Origin: Polaromonas eurypsychrophila
GTDB taxonomy: Bacteria > Pseudomonadota > Gammaproteobacteria > Burkholderiales > Burkholderiaceae_C
Direction: 5' to 3'
DNA length: 64,000 nucleotides
Assembly: GCF_014641715.1 (NCBI RefSeq)
Contig: NZ_BMIG01000014.1
Span: 1-64,000, forward strand
Position numbers and translations under genes: made by a program. Each line of letters opens with the position of its first letter. Within the stretch, counting starts at the first letter, position 1. This document shows, piece after piece, positions 29,944-37,984 of the stretch. The notes beneath the pieces were generated by a model. That model worked only from the letters and a program-made list of their open reading frames with translations, ran no database searches and was not told the origin of the DNA.

Positions 29944-30771
29944 GTGATTCATCACAAGGCTTTGTTTCTGGAGCGCTTGGGTCGCGAGCCCGCAGTGCTG
30001 GTACTGGTGGTATCCACCGAGGGCTCGGTGCCGCGCGAAGCGGGCACCTGGATGGCAGTTTTTGCCGATGCCATCGTCGGCACCATCGGTGGTGGCCATC
30101 TGGAATACCAGGCGATTGCCCAGGCGCGCACGCGGCTGCAAGCTGCGCCTGCCTCGGCGGATGCTGAACCGGCAAGCCGTTATGTGTTGGGCCCGTCCCT
30201 CGGCCAGTGCTGTGGCGGTGTTATGACCTTGCGCTTTCAGGCCTTCGGACCCAGCGATGTGCAAGCACTGCAAATGCGGCTGGGCGCTGAGTTTCAGCCG
30301 CTGGCCTTGTTCGGCGGCGGCCATGTCGGCCATGCGCTGGTGCAGGTGTTGTCGCGGCTGCCGTTTGCGTTGACCTGGATCGACAGCCGCGACGGGATTT
30401 TCCCGCCCACCACGCCGCTTGCTGTGATTTGCGAACATTCGGAGCCGGTGCAAGGCGCGGTGAGTTCCCTGGCGCCCCAATCCAGGGTGCTGATCATGAG
30501 TTTCAGCCACGCCGAGGATCTGGACATCGTGTCCGAGTGCCTGAAGCGTCAGCGCGAGAAAAATGATTTGCCTTACATCGGTCTGATCGGCAGCAAAACG
30601 AAGTGGGCGACGTTTTGCCACCGGCTGGAGGCGCGTGGTTTTACGCCGTCAGAACTGGCGCATATCACCTGCCCGATTGGGCTGCCCGGCATTGCGGGCA
30701 AGGAGCCCGAAGTGATTGCCATTGCCGTGGCGGCACAGTTGTTGCTCATCGCCGGCACGGTGAAAACCTGA
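29944..30771 (+). CDS. xdhC: Xanthine dehydrogenase accessory protein XdhC
   Basis: This 275-residue protein binds molybdenum cofactor and inserts its sulfurated form into XdhB. The N-terminus has the conserved VVSTEGSVPREAGTWM and GTIGGGHLEYQA, then GPSLGQCCGGVM. The second half is a Rossmann-like domain (LALFGGGHVGHALVQVL) ending with IGSKTKWATF and the C-terminal CPIGLPGIAGKEPEVIAI. The frame is open upstream, but a GTG at 29944 after GAGAGGGG gives the family N-terminus. It is 28 kb from xdhAB, instead of next to them. Confidence 0.92.
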   Translation: MIHHKALFLERLGREPAVLVLVVSTEGSVPREAGTWMAVFADAIVGTIGGGHLEYQAIAQARTRLQAAPASADAEPASRYVLGPSLGQCCGGVMTLRFQAFGPSDVQALQMRLGAEFQPLALFGGGHVGHALVQVLSRLPFALTWIDSRDGIFPPTTPLAVICEHSEPVQGAVSSLAPQSRVLIMSFSHAEDLDIVSECLKRQREKNDLPYIGLIGSKTKWATFCHRLEARGFTPSELAHITCPIGLPGIAGKEPEVIAIAVAAQLLLIAGTVKT

Positions 30772-30805
30772 GTTTTCATCGGATCCCCGTTGGCACAGGT
30801 TCGGA

Positions 30806-30819
30806 AACTGTATACACTT
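30806..30819. promoter_or_regulatory. Second likely GntR operator, upstream of puuD
   Basis: AACTGTATACACTT differs by one base from the perfect palindrome at 12943-12956. It lies 94 bases before puuD. The match suggests that the FCD regulator near hiuH also controls puuD. Confidence 0.65.
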
Positions 30820-30912
30820 TAGTGGACAGGTCGCAGCGGAGCATTCAGTGTTCGCGGCCGAATTTCTCTGCTCAGAGCGCCCGCAGTGGTGAGCAGATTT
30901 GAAAGTTGAGTC

Positions 30913-32154
30913 ATGGAAAGCTACTACCTGGACTGGGCCAATCTGCTGCTGCGCTGGGTCCACGTCATCACCGCCATCGCCTGGGTCGGCTCCTCCTTCT
31001 ATTTTGTTTTTCTCGATTCCAGCCTGACGCCACCGGTTGATGAGGACCTCAAGAAGCAGGGCGTCAGTGGCGAACTCTGGGCCGTGCACGGCGGCGGTTT
31101 TTACCACCCGGTCAAATTTGCCGTCAAGCCGCCTGAACTGCCGAAACACCTACACTGGTTTTACTGGGAAAGTTACAGCACCTGGTTATCAGGCTTCGCG
31201 CTGTTCACCGTGTCTTATCTGTGGAACGCCGGTACCTACCTGATCGACAAGTCGCTGATGAACTGGTCGTCCGGCGCCGCCATCGGTGTCGCGCTGTCGT
31301 TTTTTGTGGTGTTCTGGATGTTGTACGACGGTATCTGCCAGATTTTCGGCAAGCGCAAAAATGGCGACGCCATCGTCGGCGCGCTGGTGCTTCTGCTGGT
31401 GTGTCTGGCGTCGTGGCTGGCTTGCCACTGGTTTGCAGGCAGGGCGGCCTTTTTGCTGGTGGGCGCGATGATCGCAACCGCCATGAGCGCCAACGTCTTT
31501 TTTTGGATCATTCCTGGCCAGCGCAAGGTGATCGCCAGCATCAAGGCCGGCCAGCCGGTGGACCCGGTGCATGGCCAGCGCGGCAAGCAGCGCAGCGTGC
31601 ACAACACCTACTTCACGCTGCCGGTGCTGTTTGCCATGCTCAGCAACCACTACAGCTTCACCTACAGCCATCCGCAGAACTGGCTGGTGCTGATTGTCAT
31701 GATGCTGGCCGGCGCGCTGATCCGGCAGTTTTTTGTGATGCGCCACGGCTACAAGCTGGGGCGCAGCGGCAATCCCCTGCCTTATGCGCTTGTCGGCGTG
31801 GCGTTAATTCTGGGAGCCATCGTCTGGATGAGGCCGCCGCCGGCTCCCGTGGGGCCGGCAGTTGCTATTAATTCAGTAGCTTCTCACGCAGAACCGGCAT
31901 GGGCTGGAGGCCAAAATGACTATGTGGCTCTGCAAAAAGTGATGGAGCAACGCTGTTACCAGTGCCACGGCGCCCAGTTGCAGATGAAAAATGTCCGGCT
32001 GGATTCGCCGGCCTTGCTCAAGCAACATGCGCAGTCGGTGTATCAGCAGGTGGTGGTCAGCAAAATCATGCCCATCAACAATGCCACTGGCATGCTGGAC
32101 GCAGAACGCGCACTGGTCCGGCAGTGGTTTGAAGGCGGCGCCAAAACGCCCTAG
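30913..32154 (+). CDS. puuD: Membrane urate oxidase/hydroxylase PuuD with C-terminal cytochrome c
   Basis: This 413-residue inner-membrane protein oxidises urate to 5-hydroxyisourate. It starts with the family N-terminus (MESYYLDWANLLLRWVHVI, then AWVGSSFYFVFLDSSL) and has about eight membrane helices. WYWE-like (HWFYWESYSTW) and HNTYFTLPVLFAMLSNHY segments carry likely haem or quinone-contact histidines. A C-terminal cytochrome c domain has the haem motif CYQCH near residue 352. A GCTAT-type repeat at 31864-31880 falls in frame in the linker before it. It starts the urate branch completed by HiuH and UraD. Confidence 0.94.
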   Translation: MESYYLDWANLLLRWVHVITAIAWVGSSFYFVFLDSSLTPPVDEDLKKQGVSGELWAVHGGGFYHPVKFAVKPPELPKHLHWFYWESYSTWLSGFALFTVSYLWNAGTYLIDKSLMNWSSGAAIGVALSFFVVFWMLYDGICQIFGKRKNGDAIVGALVLLLVCLASWLACHWFAGRAAFLLVGAMIATAMSANVFFWIIPGQRKVIASIKAGQPVDPVHGQRGKQRSVHNTYFTLPVLFAMLSNHYSFTYSHPQNWLVLIVMMLAGALIRQFFVMRHGYKLGRSGNPLPYALVGVALILGAIVWMRPPPAPVGPAVAINSVASHAEPAWAGGQNDYVALQKVMEQRCYQCHGAQLQMKNVRLDSPALLKQHAQSVYQQVVVSKIMPINNATGMLDAERALVRQWFEGGAKTP

Positions 32155-32194
32155 AGTTTCACCTGCACAGCCCTCTCGGGCAAGGGGGTATAAC

Positions 32195-32212
32195 TGGTTG
32201 GCATACCAACCA
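32195..32212. promoter_or_regulatory. Inverted repeat upstream of the orphan binding protein
   Basis: TGGTTGG and CCAACCA are perfect 7-base arms around CATA. The site is in the 234-base gap between puuD and the gene at 32389. It could be an operator or the upper stem of a weak terminator; no T-run follows. Confidence 0.35.
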
Positions 32213-32388
32213 TAGGTAAAAAGCTCTCCGTACTACCTCTTATCGACTTTGCCTGTACCCCATGCTCCAATAGCCGCCAGAACAGGCGCGCAAGGGCGCC
32301 GGTAGCGAGGCTCACCGTCCCAGGCGGATGCGTGCTCCGGCCTGTTGCCTGCGCCGTGAGGCGTTCATAACAACGAGGAGATAACAAC

Positions 32389-33519
32389 ATGAAGACTTTT
32401 CCATCTTTTGTCCGCGGACTGGCCGTGGTCTGCACCCTGGCGGTTTCGCTTGCGGCAGGCGCCGCTCAGATCGTCGTCGGGCAAGTCGCCCCACTGTCGG
32501 GTCTGGATGGCACTCAGGCCCGCGCTTACTCTACCGGTATCCAGTTGGCCTTGAACAAGGCCAACAAGGCTGGCGGCGTCAATGGCCACACATTCAGCCT
32601 GGTGCGCAAGGACGATGGCGGGCGCCCCGCTGACAATCTTGCCGCAACCAAGGCGCTGCTCAGTGAGAGCCGGCCGCTCGTGCTGGCCGGTTATTTCGGC
32701 GACCGGATCGTTGGTGAGCTTGTGGGCTCGAAACTGCTGGAGACCGAGAACATCGCGCTCGTCGGTTACCGCGTCAACGAGATTCGCGGCGAAGTCCCCC
32801 TGGTCTACAGCGTGCGTGCCAACCTGCGTGACGAAATCAACAAAATCACCGAACACTTGGTCACGGTGGGGGTGACCCGTCTGGGCCTGTTTTACCCAGA
32901 TGGCCCCGGCGCGGCAACGCTGCTAACGGCCATGGAAGAGGTGATGAAAGCCCGCGGCGCCAAGCTCACCGCCAAGGCCACTTATGTGCAGGGAACCAAC
33001 AAGGTGCCCAACGCGGTGGTCGACACGTTTTTCACTGCTGCGCCGCAGGCCATCATCGTGGTCGCCAGCGGCGCTGCTGCCGCAGCTTTCATCGAGAAGT
33101 ACCGGCTGGACGGCGGCACGGCGCAGTTGTTTGCGCACTCCGGGGCGGACATCGAGCAGATTTCGCAGCGCCTCGGTGAGGACCAGCTGAAGGGCCTGGC
33201 GATCACGCAGGTCACCCCCAATCCCTACAAAATTGCAGGGCGGCTGAGCAAGGAGTTCAGCGACATCGCGAGCAAGGCGCCCAACCTGGAGGTGCCCATG
33301 AGCTACGCCATGATGGAGGGTTATATTGCCGGTGCAGTGATCGTGGAAGCCGCGCGGCGCATGGGACCGAAGATATCGCGCGAGGGTTTTGTCAACGCGC
33401 TCGACAGCATTGATGTCGATCTGGGCGGCTACAAGGTTGGCTTCAAACCCGGCATGCGGTCCGGCTCCCGGTTTGTCGAGTTGACCATCGTGACCGCCAC
33501 CGGCCGCATCCGGCAATAA
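32389..33519 (+). CDS. Orphan periplasmic binding protein, branched-chain amino acid type (LivK-like)
   Basis: This 376-residue protein has a signal peptide (VRGLAVVCTLAVSLAAGAA) and the type 1 periplasmic-binding fold: IVVGQVAPLSG near the mature start, then LALNKANKAGGVNG, VRKDDGGRPADNL and AYFGD-like hinge segments. A GAGGAG ribosome site precedes the ATG. No ABC permease or ATPase genes are adjacent, so it must use a transporter encoded elsewhere or act as a sensor. The ligand is unknown. Confidence 0.85.
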   Translation: MKTFPSFVRGLAVVCTLAVSLAAGAAQIVVGQVAPLSGLDGTQARAYSTGIQLALNKANKAGGVNGHTFSLVRKDDGGRPADNLAATKALLSESRPLVLAGYFGDRIVGELVGSKLLETENIALVGYRVNEIRGEVPLVYSVRANLRDEINKITEHLVTVGVTRLGLFYPDGPGAATLLTAMEEVMKARGAKLTAKATYVQGTNKVPNAVVDTFFTAAPQAIIVVASGAAAAAFIEKYRLDGGTAQLFAHSGADIEQISQRLGEDQLKGLAITQVTPNPYKIAGRLSKEFSDIASKAPNLEVPMSYAMMEGYIAGAVIVEAARRMGPKISREGFVNALDSIDVDLGGYKVGFKPGMRSGSRFVELTIVTATGRIRQ

Positions 33520-33540
33520 ACCTGCCGCGCCGCCGCGGCC

Positions 33541-34476
33541 TCACCAGCTGCTCACCAGGCCGGCGGAACGCGTCGAGGTTTTTTCGAAGTGGCTGGCCAG
33601 GTAGTCGACAAAGGCCCTGACGCGGGCTGACACTTGGTGCCGCTGCGGCCAGACCGCATGAATGTCGGCCGGCGGCGACTGGTAGTTCTCCAGCACCTGG
33701 CGCAGGCGACCGCTGCGCAGGTAACGCGCGATGTCCCACTCGGCCCGCATCACAATGCCGTGGCCAGCCAGCGCCCAGTTCACCGCAATCTCGCCGTCGC
33801 TGGTGCTCAGGTTGCCACGCACCTTGACGGTCTCCACACGTTTGCCCGCGCTCAGGCGCCAGATGCCGTAAGCCTCGTCGCCCTGGCGGATGCCGATGCA
33901 ACTGTGTTGCGCCAGCTCATGCGGCACCTTTGGCGCGCCCCGTTTGGCCAAATAGGCGGGTGACGCGCACAGCAGGCGGCGGTTGGGTGCGAGCTTGCGG
34001 GCGATCACACGGGCGTCCGGCGGCTCGCCGAAACGCACACACACATCAAAGGCGTCGTCGTCGGCCGGCGGCGGGTTGACCGTGAGCTGGAGCTGGATCT
34101 GCACCTCGGGGTGGAGCTTCGCAAAACCCGAAATCAGCGGCGCGATGTGGGTGCGGCCAAAACCCAGCGTGGCGTTCACGCGCAGCAGGCCCTTGGGCGC
34201 CGCCACCGCGCTGGCCACCAGTTGCTCCATGTCGTCGATTTCGGCCAGGATGCGCCGGGCATGGCCAAGGTACAACTCACCCTCGGGCGTCAGGCTGACG
34301 CGCCGCGTCGTACGGTTGAGCAGTTGCACGCCGAGCCGGCCTTCCATCTGCGCCAGGCGTTTGCTGACCGCTGGTGTCGTGACATCCAGTTCGCGGGCGG
34401 TTGCCGAGAAACTCGCGCAGCGCGCCAGCAGGCTGAAAAACGCCATCTCGGACGGGGCGGAGACTGGTGTGGACAT
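33541..34476 (-). CDS. LysR-family regulator, likely of the tartrate genes
   Basis: This 311-residue regulator has the helix-turn-helix FFSLLARCASFSATARELDVTTPAVSKRLAQMEGRLGVQ region at the N-terminus and an effector domain typical of the LysR group (GLLRVNATLGFGRTHIAPLI). It is divergent from the tartrate dehydrogenase gene with about 100 bases between them, so control of that operon by tartrate or a related acid is likely. Confidence 0.85.
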   Translation of the reverse strand: MSTPVSAPSEMAFFSLLARCASFSATARELDVTTPAVSKRLAQMEGRLGVQLLNRTTRRVSLTPEGELYLGHARRILAEIDDMEQLVASAVAAPKGLLRVNATLGFGRTHIAPLISGFAKLHPEVQIQLQLTVNPPPADDDAFDVCVRFGEPPDARVIARKLAPNRRLLCASPAYLAKRGAPKVPHELAQHSCIGIRQGDEAYGIWRLSAGKRVETVKVRGNLSTSDGEIAVNWALAGHGIVMRAEWDIARYLRSGRLRQVLENYQSPPADIHAVWPQRHQVSARVRAFVDYLASHFEKTSTRSAGLVSSW

Positions 34477-34578
34477 GGGGTAACTCTTAACTCAAAGTAA
34501 ACAATGAGATAACTTTAGACGTTTCTTTTGAACACTGCAATCCGTAAAGTGGACGGTACACATCAACCGGAGAACCCC

Positions 34579-35679
34579 GTGAAAAGTTACAAGATCGCCT
34601 GCATCCCGGGCGACGGCATTGGCAAGGAAGTGGTGCCAGCCGGCCAGCAGGTGCTGCAGGCACTGGCCGCCGCGCAGAAAGATTTCAGCTTCGACTTCAC
34701 GTCTTTCGGCTGGGGCGGTGACTGGTTCCGCAAACACGGCGTGATGATGCCGGACGACGGGCTCGATGCCTTGCGCGGCATGGATGCCATCCTGTTCGGT
34801 TCGGCCGGCGACCCGCACATTCCCGACCACATCACGCTCTGGGGCCTGCGCCTGAAAATCTGTCAGGGTTTCGATCAGTACGCCAATGTGCGGCCCACAC
34901 GTATCCTGCCCGGCATCGACGCGCCGCTCAAGCGCTGCACGGCCCAGGACTTGGACTGGGTCATCGTGCGTGAAAACTCCGAGGGTGAATACGCCGGTGT
35001 CGGCGGCCGCGTGCACCAGGGCCACCCGATCGAGGTGGCTACCGACATGTCCATCCTGACACGCGCCGGTGTCGAGCGCATCATGCGGTTTGCTTTCCGT
35101 CTCGCGCAGTCGCGTCCCCGCAAGCTGCTGACGGTGGTCACCAAGTCCAACGCCCAGCGCCACGGCATGGTGATGTGGGACGAGATCGCGCTGCAGATCA
35201 GCAAGGAGTTTCCCGACGTGCGCTGGGACAAGGAACTGGTGGACGCCTGCACGGCGCGCATGGTCAACCGACCGGCCTCGCTCGACACGCTGGTCGCCAC
35301 GAATCTGCATGCCGATGTGCTCAGCGACCTGGCGGCCGCACTGGCCGGCAGTCTGGGCATTGCACCCACCGGCAACATTGACCCGGAACGGCGCTACCCA
35401 TCGATGTTCGAGCCCATCCACGGCTCGGCCTTCGACATCATGGGCCAAGGTCTGGCGAATCCGGTCGGTACCTTCTGGTCCTGCGTGATGCTGCTGGAGC
35501 ATCTTGGTGAAAACGCTGCAGCGCAGCGCCTGATGCAGGTCATCGAGCAAATCACCGCCGACACCTCGCTGCACACCCGCGACCTGGGCGGCAGCGCCAC
35601 CATGGCGCAGGTGACCCAGGCCGTGTGCGAGCGCCTGTCCGGCGCGCGGGAAAAAACCGCCGAGCCGACTGAGGCGTGA
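34579..35679 (+). CDS. ttuC: Tartrate dehydrogenase/decarboxylase
   Basis: This 366-residue NAD- and divalent-metal-dependent enzyme belongs to the isocitrate/isopropylmalate dehydrogenase family. Motifs are IPGDGIGKEVVPAG, FDQYANVRPTR, VIVRENSEGEYAGVGG (tartrate-type version of the substrate loop), VTKSNAQRHGM and LATNLHADVLSDLAAAL. Family members oxidise L- or meso-tartrate or decarboxylate to D-glycerate; some act on D-malate. The start is the GTG at 34579 after GGAGA; a TTG further upstream in frame has weaker support. With the downstream receptor, D-tartrate dehydratase and glycerate kinase it forms a tartrate block. Confidence 0.9.
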   Translation: MKSYKIACIPGDGIGKEVVPAGQQVLQALAAAQKDFSFDFTSFGWGGDWFRKHGVMMPDDGLDALRGMDAILFGSAGDPHIPDHITLWGLRLKICQGFDQYANVRPTRILPGIDAPLKRCTAQDLDWVIVRENSEGEYAGVGGRVHQGHPIEVATDMSILTRAGVERIMRFAFRLAQSRPRKLLTVVTKSNAQRHGMVMWDEIALQISKEFPDVRWDKELVDACTARMVNRPASLDTLVATNLHADVLSDLAAALAGSLGIAPTGNIDPERRYPSMFEPIHGSAFDIMGQGLANPVGTFWSCVMLLEHLGENAAAQRLMQVIEQITADTSLHTRDLGGSATMAQVTQAVCERLSGAREKTAEPTEA

Positions 35680-35725
35680 ATCAAGAGTAGATTGAGAAAC
35701 CGCTAAAACCGAAGGAGACACAACC

Positions 35726-36673
35726 ATGAAGCAACTGATTGCATCCCTGAGCCTCGCCCTGCTTGCGCCTCTGGCGCTGGCCCAGCCCTGTCCCGAGAAG
35801 AACCTGCTGTACTGGCAAGCATTCCCCCCCGGCGGCGAGTCTGACCTGTCGGCGCGCCATCAGCAGGTGGTGCTGAAGAAGAAATGTGCCGCCGTCGACA
35901 CCATCATCCAGTACAAGGCCGGCGCCGGTGGCGCCCTCATGTGGTCGCAGATGAACCAGTTGCCCGGCGACGGCCTGAACGTGGTGGGTGTGAACCTGCC
36001 GCACATCGTGTTTCAGCCCATCGAGGGCCAGGTTCAGTACAAGACCGCCGACGTGACGCCGGTGTTCTGGTTCCACTTCACACCCGACGCTCTGGTGGTG
36101 CCCGAAGCCAGCCCATACAAGACTTTTGCCGACTTCATTGCTGCGGCCAAAAAAGACCCCGGCAAGATGAGCCTGGGCGGCTCGGGGCTGAACTCGGCCA
36201 ACCACGCTTCGCATGAGCGCCTGAACGCCGCCTTTGGCATCAAAAGCACCTATGTGCCGTACAAGGGCACCGGTGACATGGCGTTGGCGGTGGTCGGCAA
36301 CCAGATCGACGGTGCGGTGACCTACACCGCCTTTGCCATCAACAACAAGACCAAGACGCGCGCCCTGGCCGTGGCCATGGAAAAGCGCCACCCCTTGTTG
36401 CCCGATGTTCCAACCTTCCGTGAACTCGGCGTGGACTGGGTGGACGGTGCTTACCGCGGCATTGGCGTGCCAAAATCCACGCCGCCGGAAGCGCGCAAGA
36501 AGCTTTCCGACATGTGGGCCATGCTGAACAACGACCCCGAGATGAGAGAGCTGGCTGCCAAAAGCGGTTTCGAGTTGGTCAACGTCGGTGTCGAGCAGAT
36601 GGATGGCTTCATGAAAGACAAAACGCGGCTGTACACCGAGGGTGCGCAGCGGCTGGGTCTGGGCAAGAAATAG
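35726..36673 (+). CDS. Bug-type periplasmic receptor (TctC family), candidate tartrate binder
   Basis: This 315-residue protein has a signal peptide (MKQLIASLSLALLAPLALA) and the Bug fold: WQAFPPGGESDLSARH for the first carboxylate-binding loop, YKAGAGGALMW, VPYKGTGDMALAVVGNQIDGAV and FRELGVDW. An AAGGAGACA ribosome site precedes the ATG. TctAB membrane subunits are not in the window. Position between tartrate dehydrogenase and D-tartrate dehydratase suggests tartrate as ligand, by inference only. Confidence 0.87.
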   Translation: MKQLIASLSLALLAPLALAQPCPEKNLLYWQAFPPGGESDLSARHQQVVLKKKCAAVDTIIQYKAGAGGALMWSQMNQLPGDGLNVVGVNLPHIVFQPIEGQVQYKTADVTPVFWFHFTPDALVVPEASPYKTFADFIAAAKKDPGKMSLGGSGLNSANHASHERLNAAFGIKSTYVPYKGTGDMALAVVGNQIDGAVTYTAFAINNKTKTRALAVAMEKRHPLLPDVPTFRELGVDWVDGAYRGIGVPKSTPPEARKKLSDMWAMLNNDPEMRELAAKSGFELVNVGVEQMDGFMKDKTRLYTEGAQRLGLGKK

Positions 36674-36725
36674 CCGGTTTCCTCGAAGCGCGCGGCAGTG
36701 AAACTCTGCCCCTGCAAATTTGTCC

Positions 36726-36754
36726 CGCCGGCCTTGGCCGGCGCTTCTTTTTTT
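36726..36754 (+). terminator. Rho-independent terminator between the Bug receptor gene and tarD
   Basis: CGCCGGCC and GGCCGGCG are perfect 8-base arms with a TT loop, followed by a T-rich run. The hairpin ends 18 bases before the tarD start, so it probably limits read-through into tarD. Confidence 0.8.
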
Positions 36755-36771
36755 CTGACTGAGAGTGCCAT

Positions 36772-37938
36772 TTGAAGATCATCGATATCCGCGAGTCCAC
36801 CCGGCCCATCAAGTCGAATATCCGCAACGCCTACATCGACTTCTCCAAGATGACCCTGAGCCTGGTGGCGGTGGTCACCGACGTCATCCGGGACGGCAAG
36901 CCGGTGGTTGGCTACGGCTTCAACTCCAACGGCCGCTACGGCCAGGGCGGCTTGATTCGCGAGCGTTTTGCACCCCGGCTGCTGGAGGCGGCTCCGGCCA
37001 GCCTGCTCGACGACAGTGGCGACAACCTGGACCCGCACAAAATCTGGGCGACGCTGATGAGCAATGAAAAGCCGGGTGGCCATGGCGAGCGGTCGGTGGC
37101 GGTGGGCACCATCGACATGGCGGTGTGGGATGCGGTGGCCAAGATCGCGGGCCTGCCGCTGTACCAGTTGCTGGCAGACCGATATGGCAACGGCCAGGCA
37201 AACCGCAAAGTGTTTGTGTATGCCGCGGGTGGTTACTACTGGCCCGGCCAGGGCGTGGAAGGGCTGGAGCGCGAGATGCAGAGTTACCTGGACCGTGGTT
37301 ATGCCGTGGTCAAGAAAAAGATAGGCGGCGCCTCGCTGGCCGAAGACTGCAAGCGCATTGAGGCCGTTCTCAAGCTGCTGGGGCCAGGCCAGCGCCTGGC
37401 CGTCGATGCCAACGGCCGCTTTGACCTGCCGACTGCCATCGCCTATGCCAAGGCCCTTTCGCCATACGACCTGTTCTGGTACGAGGAAGCCGGCGACCCG
37501 CTGGACTTTGCCCTGCAGGCCGAGTTGGCACAACATTACGACAAGCCGATGGCAACCGGGGAGAACCTGTTTTCCATGCAGGACGCGCGCAACCTGATCC
37601 GTTATGGCGGCATGCGCGCAGACCGCGACTGGCTGCAGTTTGACTGTGCGCTGAGTTACGGCCTGGTTGAATACCTGCGTACCCTGGACATGCTCAGGGA
37701 CAACGGTTGGTCGCCTTCGCGCTGCATCCCGCATGGCGGCCACCAGATGTCGCTGGCCATCGCCGCCGGGCTGGGCCTGGGAGGCAACGAAAGTTACCCT
37801 GATCTGTTCCAGCCTTACGGGGGCTTTCCGGATGGGGTGAAGGTGCAGGACAGCTATGTGACATTGCCCGAGCTGCCGGGGATTGGGTTTGAGGGCAAAG
37901 CCGATCTGTACAGCGAGATGTGCCGGCTGGCCTCCTGA
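36772..37938 (+). CDS. tarD: D-tartrate dehydratase (enolase superfamily)
   Basis: This 388-residue enzyme dehydrates D-tartrate to oxaloacetate. It is very similar by recollection to the characterised Bradyrhizobium TarD throughout (IRNAYIDFSKMTLSLVAVV, GFNSNGRYGQGG, NEKPGGHGERSVAVGTIDM). Metal ligands are seen as D in LAVDANGRF, E in FWYEEAGDPLD and E in MATGENLFS. The KKK lysines in YAVVKKKIGGA and the histidine in CIPHGGHQMS supply acid-base residues. The likely start is TTG at 36772 after GAGAGTG, matching the family N-terminus; no ATG fits. Confidence 0.93.
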   Translation: MKIIDIRESTRPIKSNIRNAYIDFSKMTLSLVAVVTDVIRDGKPVVGYGFNSNGRYGQGGLIRERFAPRLLEAAPASLLDDSGDNLDPHKIWATLMSNEKPGGHGERSVAVGTIDMAVWDAVAKIAGLPLYQLLADRYGNGQANRKVFVYAAGGYYWPGQGVEGLEREMQSYLDRGYAVVKKKIGGASLAEDCKRIEAVLKLLGPGQRLAVDANGRFDLPTAIAYAKALSPYDLFWYEEAGDPLDFALQAELAQHYDKPMATGENLFSMQDARNLIRYGGMRADRDWLQFDCALSYGLVEYLRTLDMLRDNGWSPSRCIPHGGHQMSLAIAAGLGLGGNESYPDLFQPYGGFPDGVKVQDSYVTLPELPGIGFEGKADLYSEMCRLAS

Positions 37939-37984
37939 CGCGGGCAGGGCGCCGGGCACGGCACAATCCGGGGTGGAGACCCGC

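Noticed and set aside
30772..30912. Riboswitch upstream of puuD
   Set aside because: The 141-base gap contains the GntR-type palindrome but no conserved purine-riboswitch-like core that I can see.
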